Source: Plantago major
Lineage: Eukaryota > Streptophyta > Magnoliopsida > Lamiales > Plantaginaceae
Direction: 5' to 3'
NCBI GenBank assembly: GCA_026545765.1
Contig: CM048840.1
Span: forward strand, 20,278,765 to 20,342,764
DNA: 64,000 nucleotides
Below are positions 1 to 9,475 of the stretch, piece by piece. The position numbers and the translations under genes are program-made. Every line of letters begins with the position of its first letter. Positions within the stretch are counted from its first letter, which is position 1. The notes beneath the pieces are model-generated. The model was given only the letters and a program-made list of their open reading frames with translations. It did not search any database and had not been told where the DNA came from.

Positions 1-42
1 CTATAAATAATCAAATAAATGATCAAGTAGAAATTCTCTCAC

Positions 43-504
43 CTTGTTACAGCAGCAAATCATTTGCTTGACACCAAGAGTGAAAGCAAGCAACGCATGC
101 TCACGGGTCTGTCCATCCTTGGAGATACCAGCTTCAAAACCACCAGTGGTGGAATCAATGATGAGAACAGCACAGTCAGCCTGTGAGGTACCTGTAATCA
201 TGTTCTTAATGAAATCACGATGTCCAGGGGCATCAATGACTGTGCAGTAGTACTTGGTGGTCTCAAACTTCCACAGGGCAATATCAATTGTGATACCACG
301 CTCACGCTCGGCCTTAAGCTTGTCAAGCACCCAGGCATACTTGAATGACCTTTTGTTCATCTCAGCCGCCTCCTTCTCGAATCTTTCAATGACACGCTTG
401 TCAATACCTCCCAACTTGTAGATCAAGTGACCAGTTGTGGTCGATTTTCCAGAATCGACATGACCAATGACCACAATGTTAATATGAAACTTTTCCTTAC
501 CCAT
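43..504 (-). CDS. EF1A: Elongation factor 1-alpha, first coding exon (partial gene)
   Basis: GTP-binding translation factor that brings aminoacyl-tRNA to the cytosolic ribosome. The exon encodes the first 154 residues, starting [20 protein letters not shown]. The G1 P-loop GHVDSGKST lies at residues 14-22, the G2 region RGITID follows, the G3 motif DAPGH is near residue 91, and the G4 asparagine-lysine (NK) is the last pair of residues. The exon ends AACAAG followed by a GTGAGA donor (positions 42-41), so the remaining G4 residues and the rest of the protein lie beyond the left edge of the window. The start is the ATG at 504-502, six bases downstream of a splice acceptor. Sequence is clean, with no frame breaks, and closely matches plant EF1A as I know it. 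The intron placement directly after NK is also familiar from plant EF1A genes. Confidence 0.97.
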
Positions 505-510
505 GGTGAA

Positions 511-1221
511 CTGCAGGCACAACAAAGCATAATCAGTATTCTAGAAGCTGACATTAAACAGGGATACAGAAACTATATAATACAATACATCAAAGGCATT
601 CCACATCAATCTGCAAATCAACAGATAACAAATGTACTACCATACACATTCGAAATTGGATTGGATCTAATAAACTCTGTTAACAACATATACCACCGCA
701 AATTTTGAGAACAGACTAATGTAATGATGTAAGCAACTGAACAACAAAAGATATCTTCAAATTCATGTTTGAGCACGAAACATACACATGAATCGAAGAA
801 ACATCGATCTGATTTATCATAGCTTCATACTTGCAAGCAGCAACTAGTTATAATTACAAACAGAAAACAAACAGCATATTATCAAATCCTGATTTTCAAC
901 ACTGCATAAACATACTTCCAGACTTATTCCATTACAATCTATTTGAAATCATAAACAAATCATAATCCAGATCCAAATAACGAACACGAATACATTTCCA
1001 TCGACAGAGTATTAGACAACATAGCAATCGTTTGACGATAAGCATAAACTCATCCATACATGTTCATCAATCTACACGGATCCTCAACGATTCATTTCAT
1101 AAAGGTAATGCATGTCAGATTCAAGGAAAGCAATCGATACATAATTACATATACCTATACAAATGCATATACATGTACAGATAGAGAGATATAACAGAAG
1201 CAAAACAGAGAAGGAGCTTAC
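511..1221 (-). other. EF1A 5'UTR intron
   Basis: About 711 bases between a donor GTAAGC (minus strand, at 1221-1216) and an acceptor TGCAG ending at 511. It leaves six untranslated bases (505-510) before the start codon. It is AT- and pyrimidine-rich on the minus strand, as expected of the leader intron that plant EF1A genes usually carry and that commonly boosts expression. Splice sites are read from sequence only. Confidence 0.8.
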
Positions 1222-1390
1222 AGAGCTAAAACTGAGAGAGCTTTCTCGCTTTCCGGTTGCAGAGAGAAATTTGTGTTGTGAGAGAGTGATACGAGAATTG
1301 TGAAGTGAGCAAGATGAGAAGCTGCTTATAAATTGAGGCGTCAGCTAGGGTTTTTCCTGGGCCGTTAGATCAAATTATCTAACGGACTAA
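1222..1390 (-). promoter_or_regulatory. EF1A core promoter and non-coding first exon
   Basis: On the minus strand there is a TATA box (TTTATAAGC, 1332-1324). Upstream of it is a telo-box-like AAAACCCTAG (about 1354-1345) and a site II element (GGCCCA; TGGGCC at 1358-1363 on the plus strand). Telo box plus site II is the known arrangement in plant EF1A and ribosomal protein genes. The transcript would start near 1295-1300 and the first exon ends at 1222 in a CT-rich leader. A perfect 9-bp inverted repeat, CCGTTAGAT (1362-1370) and ATCTAACGG (1377-1385), sits just upstream. A diverged copy of this promoter lies at about 50.9-51.0 kb. Confidence 0.8.
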
Positions 1391-2790
1391 CCCAGAGGTG
1401 TTGGCCTGCCCTAATGGTGTCATGGTGCTCCCTGGTTAATTACTACCTTGTCCTCCACTTTTCTCTGAACTTACACTTTTGTCCCCTTAGGTTATGGTGG
1501 ATCTATATTCTATAGTTATAATATAATTTGGGGGCGGGCAAATTACATATGGACCCCCTGTTAGATTTTGTAATTACAGATAGGTACCCGTTAGTGTAAC
1601 AATAACATGTGAGTCCAGTTAGATAAAAATCAACTACATATAAGCCCACGAATTTGACTTTTGGCGATTTAAAAGCTGGAAAACCCATTTCTACCCCTGC
1701 TCAATTATCAGCTTTTCTGAATGGCCAAACAACATATTTATAACTCAAGTCCCTGGTCAAAACTAAATTATTAAAATTTAGTCCCTTAAGTTTCTAAACT
1801 TCTTCTTTCCGGTATCTGCTATTAAAATGTTACTCTAAAAAATATTAAAAATTGTAAATAATTGATAATACATTTTCCAGAATTTAATTATAATTTTTAA
1901 AATAATTTCTGGACTTAATTGCAAACATATGAAACTGTTTATGGGCCAAACTGAAAGAAACTGGAATTGTCCATCAAAATTCATTTTGCAATCAAAGTCC
2001 TTAGTGCAACTCTAATTCTCAAATGCAAGGGTTTTAAGTTTCTAAAACGTTCAATTCAGTCCCTGGTCTTCCAAATTTGAATTTAATTATCAACCAAACT
2101 CAATCAAGATCAAATCCTAATGTTCACCATCATATATAATCGATCACAAGAACCATTAATTGATCGAAATAAGCCTCTTATTTTGGATAAAATTCGAAAT
2201 TTATGTGTATTACAAAGAATCCATTTCAAAATGAGCTTTCATGGCCGCCATTGATTAATGGCAGCCTGAAGCTTCTCGATTGCAACCTGGTTTTTTGACA
2301 GCAATCAGGTCAAGATCGAGTCCATTGAGCATCTTATCTGAAAAACTAAAAAACCTTGCCAAGATTTAGCAAGCAAAACCAGTTCGTGACGGCGTTGATG
2401 AATGGTTACAGAGTTTGATTGACAAGAGACAAGGGGGAGAGAGAAACAACCCAAGCAAAGAACATAAAATGCGAATTGGACTGCAAGTAATTACATAGAC
2501 TTTGTGAGAGCCATGATAAAGAAGAAGAAACAAGGTTGAAGAAGAAGAAACAAAGAAGAAAGATTCACGAACCTGTGTTGTCCCTTTCTTTATTTTACCA
2601 ATCTGATTTATTTTTTGTTTTTAAAATAAAAATGGTAGTAGTATTTAGAAAGAATTGGTAAGGAGCTGTTTGGTTTGTGAATAAATTAGTGTAACTTATA
2701 AGCTGGTCAACCAAAAAATAACTTTTTGGACCTATATGTAATTGTTTCACTAATGGGGATTCAGATGAGCGAGGAGCCACTAAGAGGGTA
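1391..2790. other. Intergenic DNA, no gene seen
   Basis: AT-rich sequence with no convincing open reading frame, splice pattern or repeat ends. Short reading frames here have no domain-like character. Confidence 0.6.
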
Positions 2791-2794
2791 GCCC

Positions 2795-3690
2795 CATGTA
2801 ATTTTCCCTCTGGGGGCCCAATTAACCTGCAAGGCGACAATGACGAAACTCTCGCAGGCTCCAAGGTGACATTGGGTTAGTGCCGACCGAGTGCCCTATG
2901 GCGTTCCAGCTGGTAGGCTCGAAGAATAAGAAGTGAATGAACAGGAAGGCGAGTATACTAGTAATAAACTAATAGTCGACTTGTTGTGTTGATTGGCCAG
3001 TTCAACATAGTTCAACCACATTCCAATGAGAGGATTGCCTCATGTGGGTGGGACGGGAGGTAAGAGACAAGCGGTTTAGAGGTCAAGCTTCCATGAGTGT
3101 GGAGAAGATGGTAGATCATGTACATTTGTATCAAAGTCGTGAGGATGAACTGTTAATCAGTGTTCTTCTAGTAGTTGGTTGTAATGGAAGGGCGGTGGAG
3201 ATCTCAATGTGAATGTGGCTAGTGTGCATGTGAGGTGCTTAAGCGATGGTCATCCACACTCACATCGTCTCCTTTTTAGTGACAAGAATCTCATAACACA
3301 GCCATTGCTATAACGGATATCATATATTTCGAAAAACAACTGGTTCCACCTTAGTGTTTATCCCCAACTCCATTGCTTGTCTTCGTATGTTTGAAGATAT
3401 TACAGGGAGATTCCTGGTTTGATCTACTATAAATAGTAGGGCAAGTTGGCCCATGAAGTAGATACTGCTATTCGAGTTGGCCCATGAAGTAGATATTGCT
3501 ATTCCAAGGAGAAGGGCGGGTTGGTTGAAAGAGGAGAGCGCAAGCTAGTATAAATGAGAGTCTGACCATGACTGTTCTAATTCGCGAGAGAGTCTCTTAC
3601 TCGCGTTGACTAATAGTATTGGTTCGCATTTGGACGGGACCTCGATTGAGTCAAGTTCCTTGAACGGTAATGTATGGGTCACAACAGGAA
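2795..3690. other. Higher-GC stretch, possible organelle-derived insert
   Basis: This stretch stands out from its surroundings by higher GC, balanced base composition and the absence of AT-rich low-complexity runs. It contains an imperfect tandem duplication of about 33 bases around 3445-3505 (core TTGGCCCATGAAGTAGATA). The texture resembles plant mitochondrial intergenic DNA, but I recognise no organellar gene in it. It could instead be an old transposon fragment. Treat the origin as a guess. Confidence 0.3.
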
Positions 3691-3699
3691 AAAAAATCA

Positions 3700-4735
3700 A
3701 GAAATTTTTAGAAAGAAAAGCTGAAAGAAAAAAAAGGAAATGAAATTTGTGATGATTTGAAAAAAGTTAACTTTGCAAAGATGCACCATAAAAAAGAGTA
3801 CACAAAACACATTTACCGATTATTTAATTGCATGAAAAATCATACGAACACAACTTTGAGATTTCATTGTATTCCCTCGTAACCTTTTCACGATGACAAA
3901 GTGTGGACGATGATGTTTTCCTAGATTTCGTGATCTGGACAATGTCTTTAATGATAGAGGTCCGGTTCCACCACCACCTGAATGAGGACTAACCTCTGTC
4001 ACTCGATTGTTGATTGGTCATGACAACTATCATTAAAACTATAAAATATTATTGTTTTAGTTGTTTTTTTTAGCCGTAGGAAATACAGTGATCACTCCAT
4101 CCAATAATTACCATATTACAAAAGCACCCTACACCCTTTAAGTCCTCCACGACACCCTTTGAGGCAATGGCTAATATTATATCCTTTGTAATTTAATTAG
4201 TAATAATTCAATACTTCCTTACATGCGGACGGACAAGCCAAAACAACACTATCCAACAACTACTACCAGTAAAAAAGAATTAAAAAGAGTCCTAACTCTA
4301 CATGATAACTTAAAAGTAAAATAGTTGAGCCGCCCCGCATGGGCCTAGCGAGTCGGGCCAACCAAACTCAAATCTCGTGCATGTTTTCTAGCCACGGTGG
4401 GTCCCATCATATGTGAAACTCCTACAAACCTTGATGTAAAACAACTAGTTTATGGCCCGTCAAGATTCGACGGGTATTAGAAAAATATATAGTATAAAAA
4501 TATCTAGAAACAACACATTTATTCGAAATTCCAACACATGTCTAATAAAGAGATCAATTGAAATCAATCATTTGCTGTAAAATAAAATTTAAAGAATAGT
4601 TAACACATTGTGCTAATAGTAATCATTTATTGTAAACAATATGTTCAAGTCTTCAAGGTTTGTAAGGTAATAAATTTAAAATTAACTTATAGTTTGTCGA
4701 AGACCTCTTTGTATACAACATTTGTATTCGTATCA
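3700..4735. other. Intergenic DNA, no gene seen
   Basis: AT-rich, no supported coding or RNA gene. A short segment near 4445-4490 has the form of a GC-rich transposon end (GGCCCGTCAAGATTCGACGG), but I could not find a partner end. Confidence 0.5.
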
Positions 4736-5172
4736 TATAGGTCTGTAATTGGGTAGGATGCAACCCGAACCCGTTAAACCTGACAAATTATTTATGTACG
4801 GGTACAGGTTGGGTTCTACATCCGCACCCGTCCAAAACTCGCCTTTGCCCAATACCCAACCCGCTCTAAGAACCAATTCGGATCCAACCCGTACAGAACT
4901 CGACTCGAATTCGACCCATACCCAAATTTGACCCACTATCTGCCCAGAATCCGACCTGGCACAAATTTTCGTCTGGTGGTAGGGTGGGTACCCCCCTCCC
5001 CCCGGCCGAGCATAAAAAATTTTGTGAAAACATTGTGGAAAATTGATTTAGTGAAATAAAAAAAAATTCGCCCGAGAAGGGTGGGGTCACCCAACCAAAA
5101 AACGTTTTCGCGAAAACATGTGGGGATCTGTTTTCGTGAGATAAAAATTCTTCGTCTGGGGTAGGGTGGGTG
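4736..5172. repeat. Left arm of an inverted, ACCC/GGGT-rich repeat element
   Basis: First part (4740-4965) is a degenerate array of CAACCCG / ACCCGT / GGGTACGGG words. Second part (4966-5172) holds about three units of a 60-70 bp minisatellite. Each unit contains a TTCGC..GGGGTAGGGTGGG block and a GCGAAAACATGTGG..TTTTCGTGAGATAA block. The same two blocks reappear in opposite order to the right of the retrotransposon at 37226-37690. The two flanks therefore look like the two arms of one element that element 1 interrupted. Confidence 0.6.
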
Positions 5173-5935
5173 GACCCTGTTGGGAAATTTGTTGGGAAAT
5201 TTCTTGAGAATTTTGTTAGATATTTTGTTAGAAATATCTGTTTAGATTTTGATCAGCAACATGATGACCTATCTTAGTCTCAGAAAGGTGATTAGTACTC
5301 TTGGTTCACTTGAACATTGTAAGAGAGGAAACTCACTAAGTATGATAGTCTAGCTAATCTTGTATAGGATGTTAGGTCTCAAAATGTAATTTTTATTTTA
5401 TGAAGAGAAGACCAAGAAGAAGACATCCAAGCAGAACAAGCTCAACGACATTGAAGACTTGAAGAAACTGCACAAGAATACTGAAACTGTTTTTCAGATA
5501 CCTTAGCCAGATATCTTGGAGACACGAATAGTTTTAAACAAACTGTGTCACAAGAGATATCTGAGAAATAAAAGGCCTATCTGAAAACAAGGAAAGTGTC
5601 CACAGATATCTATTCTCAGATACCTTGAGCTTTAACCACATTTCTGAAAAAGAAATATATATATTGCAAACAAAGTTGTTTCAATAAAAGTGGTATCTGA
5701 AGATTGAAGATAAGGACGTGCAAAGAATCAGATAACACTTGTCTCGACATAAAGCATAGTTCCGCTGGCTACAGGACAAAAGTATAGTACAATGCATTTA
5801 ATGCACGGACAGAGATGTCTCGAATAAAAGCAACGGCGGTTCAAGAAGAAGACAAAACTCACATAAAGATTATACACGATATCAATAGTTTGAATTTGAG
5901 CTAACGGATACTATTCAAACGGCACTCAAATTCAT

Positions 5936-5944
5936 CTATAAATA
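5936..5944 (+). promoter_or_regulatory. LTR promoter TATA box
   Basis: CTATAAATA, preserved at the same relative place in every LTR of the family here (18929-18937, 33206-33214, 36266-36274; TATATAAATA at 40957-40966). It predicts a genomic RNA start roughly 30 bases downstream, which defines the U3/R boundary. Confidence 0.7.
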
Positions 5945-6314
5945 TCAACACTTAGATCGCTTGAAGAGACACTCCTTGAATCGCATAAAACGTGAACATC
6001 TTACTCTCTCAAAGCAAATTACTTATCCTCAAAGCTTTACATGCGACCAAAGCTTTTGATCTTGAGTAACATCAAGTTCTAAGTGTCCCGATCCTAAACA
6101 AGCACACTATCTGTGAAAGAGTTGAAACGAAAGATCAAGTATCCGAGATTCATTCTCTTGAACATTTATCTAAGACTTGTCAAGAAAAGAACAAGATACC
6201 ATACATTGAAAAGTGTATTAAGTATACTTGATTCACAGAGCTATCTCAATAACTGAATAAGTTATTAAAGAAGCTCATCCGACAACTCAAACCAAAACCA
6301 ACACCATAATCAAG

Positions 6315-6510
6315 CGGAGTACAGAAGTACTTAGTTTGAAAAATCGGGAATAACTCCAAGGTTACCGAGTATAGGAAGTACTTGATTTGGGAAACTAAGG
6401 AATAACTCCAAGGTTATTGAGTATAGGAAGTACTTAGCTTGGGAAGCTAGGAATAACTCAAAAGGTTTCGAAACAGGAAGTACTTGTCATGGAAAGCCGG
6501 GAACAACTCG
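6315..6510 (+). repeat. Tandem ~55-bp hairpin units in LTR A leader
   Basis: Four units, each with the palindrome AAGTACTT, a short stem-loop, then GAATAACTCC and GGTTA..GAGTATAGG. The stem-loop stems differ between units but stay complementary, for example AGCTT-GGG-AAGCT in the third unit. Equivalent arrays lie at about 19320-19520 (LTR B), 33595-33800 (C) and 36655-36850 (D). LTR E (41340-41450) keeps only about two units. The array is downstream of the TATA box and so within the transcribed leader. Confidence 0.7.
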
Positions 6511-6866
6511 GGGAACATTTGGTTGGGAACCATTTGTTTAAAGGAATCTTAGAATAGGATTTTGTAAGGAGAACTCAATTATCTATTCTAGTGAATTCTA
6601 GGTCTCGAAGACCGGTGGATTAGTTGGAGGATTACGCCACCTCCAGATACCACTATACTTGCATGTTATTTACCTTTCAGATTTACATTTTAGCAACACA
6701 CACACACTTTAATCAAGCTTTACACTTATCTTTATTAAGTCTTCCGCTCGATTCTAAGTATCGATATCTATTCGTATATCTCGAGAAATAGTTTTTCTCG
6801 ACAAAAGTTTTAAAAGACTATTCACCCCCTCTAGTCTTTGACTTTGCCGTTATCTGGACCAACAAG

Positions 6867-6880
6867 TGGTATCGAGCAGA
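6867..6880 (+). other. Primer binding site of element 1
   Basis: TGGTATCGAGCAGA begins two bases after the LTR. It matches the plant initiator-methionine tRNA 3' end (TGGTATCAGAGC) except for a CAG-to-CG change of the type seen throughout these elements. Initiator tRNA-Met priming is usual for Ty1/copia. Confidence 0.75.
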
Positions 6881-6977
6881 GGTTCACAAGCCTTCAGACC
6901 AACCTAGATCCCCAGATAGGTGAAGGAACTTTGTCCATTTTCGAGGACTATTTAATTTGTGTGTTAAGTGTGCAGGT

Positions 6978-9222
6978 ATGTCTCTGAGTGATGCACCCAT
7001 TCTCAAACCAGAGAATTACGAGAAATGGAAAAATAACATGATGCTCCACCTTGAAGCCATAAGTGACGAAATGATCGAAGTGATAAAGAATGGCCCAATA
7101 GTCATTCAACAACTCAAACAAGTCATGGAGGTTTCTAATGGTAGAGACAGAGATCAAAGCGAAGGATCTCCACAAACCGATGCGTCAACAAGTGGGAGAT
7201 CTACTAGTCAAGTCATTTACGAACCAAAGCCCAGAGAACTCTGGACATCGGAAGATGCCAAGAGAAATCGTCTGGATGTTCAAGCTCGTAATATCATCAT
7301 CAGATCGACACCTGAGCACATACAGTGTAAACTGTGGGGTGCTAAAACGGCGAAAGTTGCCTGGCAACTGATTGAAGAAATCGTTTAATCGAGAAAACCA
7401 AAGAAAACAAGTTCGAAGTTCTCAAGTTGAAATTTCAAAATTTCAAACAAGGACCCACTGAAACTCTGGAAGAACTTGATTTCAGATTTACCACTCTCAT
7501 GAGTGACATGGCAGCTCTTGGGGAAAGCAACAGGTACTACCAGTCAAAAAAGATTAAGACTATTGTCAGAAGTCTTAACCACAACTGGGAGCATACCAAA
7601 TTCTTTTATTTTAACCAAGGAATGCCAAATATCACTGCAGTAGAACTTTTCTCTCATCTTGCTACTGTTGATTATGAGACAACTCAAAGAGAACAAACAA
7701 CTGAAAAGTTGCAAAACGTTGCTCTAGTCACTCAAGGAACTTCTGAAAAGAAGAAAAGTAAGGAAGAAACTGAGGATGCTCTTGCTGCAAAGCAAATGAG
7801 CAAATATATCAGTTGAGAAATTGAAAGAAGAAAAGCCAAAGAGAAGCTGAAAAAGCATCTAGGCTCAAACTATCACCAGTACAAAAATATGCAAAGCTCA
7901 CTGAACAAGCCAGCTCAGAAAGCATCATGTACTGAGGAAGCAGAAATTGGAAACGATATCTGTTTCTATTGTCAGAAACCTGGCCACTTCAAGAAGGATT
8001 GTCCTGCCCTCAACAAACTAAGGACAGGTGACAAGAAAGATAGGAGAATCTTCAGAAGAAGCCAGAAAGCTTTGTTAACTGAAGAAAGAAAGAAAATCCA
8101 AATTCAACTGGATGCTCTAGACGTTGAGATGATCAAGATGACAATTCAGATGACTCAACCTTACCATCACCAGAATTATGTGGAGTTACTCATGATATAA
8201 TCGACTTCGACCTCAAGAAGAATGAAATGTGTGGAGTTGCTGAAATTGACGGTCCAGACATCTGTCTTATGGCTGATGAGGTAACACATACTTCTTGTTA
8301 TACTTATGAAAGTGATGAAGAGGAAATAAAAAATCTAGAAAATCTCAGGAAAGAACTTGACATCTATGAAAGAGAATTTCTAATGATCCGAGCTAGAGCC
8401 GAAAACCATGAAAAAGAAAAGAATTCTCTTGCAAAGGAAAATTCTCAATTAGTTAAAGTATCTGAGAGAAAGGATGCTGAAAATGCATCTCTCAAAGCTC
8501 ATATATCTGAGACTGAAAAGTCACATAAAGAAGCAATGGCTGAATTACGAAAGAAATATGAAGATCTTCTTTCTGAGAACAAGGAACTCAAGAAGAAAGA
8601 ACTATCCTTTCAATCTTATGCCAAAGCTAGTGACACTCTTCAAGTACAATCTTACTTAAGAGATCCTTCGAAAAAGAAAGGACTTGAAATGAATACATGC
8701 AGATTGTTCTATCACTCTGAATAAGAGTAAGGAGAGAAGAACATTTGTAAGTACTCAGCAAGACGGTTCCCATGCAATCTATAGTATCGGTGAGAAGACA
8801 AAGATTGTTGACAAAGGAAAGGCAGTTGTGACTAAACCTTTGTGGGAAAAACAAGTCAAAAACAAAAGCATTGGGCACGTCTCGAAAAGAAACACAACAC
8901 CGAAAAGTGTAAACACCAGTGCAAGGTATGTCTCTCAAAAGGTAGAATTGCAGGTAGCCGCAAATTCTCCCATGTCACTTTTTCTCGAAAGAAATTGGAC
9001 CAACCAGAGACTAGCAAAGTCACGAGAAAAGATCTCGATAGCTTCAAGTGCTCAAACGGTATTGGCTACAAAGGCATCGGAAAACAACTTGCTCATGAGT
9101 ACAAGCAGGAGCAAGAACGATGGCTGAAAGCTAGAATTGCTCAAAGCAATTATCAGAGGTGGAAGTTAAATCAAGCCACTGAAAATCAATGCTGTACTAG
9201 AAGAAATCGGCAGGAAAGCTAA
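6978..9222 (+). pseudogene. gag: gag region of element 1 (frameshifted)
   Basis: Capsid/nucleocapsid protein of the retrotransposon particle. The probable start is the ATG at 6978 (MSLSDAPILKPENYEKWK). The N-terminal capsid part runs to 7388. It then continues in shifted frames at 7427-7816 (UBN2-like gag: FQNFKQGPTETLEELDFRF), 7889-8200, 8227-8724 and 8842-9222. A CCHC zinc knuckle, CFYCQKPGHFKKDC, lies at 7961-8002. Residues encoded at about 8310-8620 form a long Glu/Lys-rich coiled coil (heptad-like KENSQLVK..ERKDAE). Stops at 7388 and 7816 and several shifts break the frame. Element 2 keeps some of these joints open, so part of the damage is specific to this copy or to the assembly. Confidence 0.85.
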
Positions 9223-9475
9223 GTTCTTTGAAAAGCAAACTCAGAAACCTGACAGATATCTGAAAGCATCATATGGAGCACCTAGTAACACACCAAGGAA
9301 GAGAATAATTCTTACTAATGATAACATTCATTCAAATAGAATTCCTCCTTATGTTCCTGTCAGACAAAAGAATATTTCAAAGAAATTCATTCAAAAATGG
9401 ATTCCTACTGGAAGATCTTTTAATTCTGACGGTTCCATCAAAGATATGAGAACCTAATCTCCTGTTTCATGTTGT

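Larger units (their letters stand above)
5178..6864 (+). repeat. LTR A (5' LTR of element 1)
   Basis: 1687 bp, TGTTG...CAACA. It starts with an 8-bp inverted repeat, AGATATTT (5218-5225) and AAATATCT (5232-5239). A TATA box CTATAAATA lies at 5936-5944, about 760 bp in. Four ~55-bp hairpin-bearing tandem units follow at 6315-6510. It is rich in the palindromic word AGATATCT. Compared with LTR D, CAG/CTG triplets are often altered (for example TATCAGAC to TATCGAT, CTCTGATT to CTCGATT). Confidence 0.93.

Noticed and set aside
505..525. Seven-residue extension before the EF1A methionine
   Set aside because: It starts at a TTG and crosses the 5'UTR splice acceptor; the ATG at 504 is the conserved start.
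6867..6884. A tRNA gene at the primer binding site
   Set aside because: Only the short 3' complement of initiator tRNA-Met is present, as expected for priming.
8627..8938. Minus-strand and alternative-frame open frames throughout the retroelements
   Set aside because: They are shadows of gag, pol or LTR sequence without any independent coding signal.
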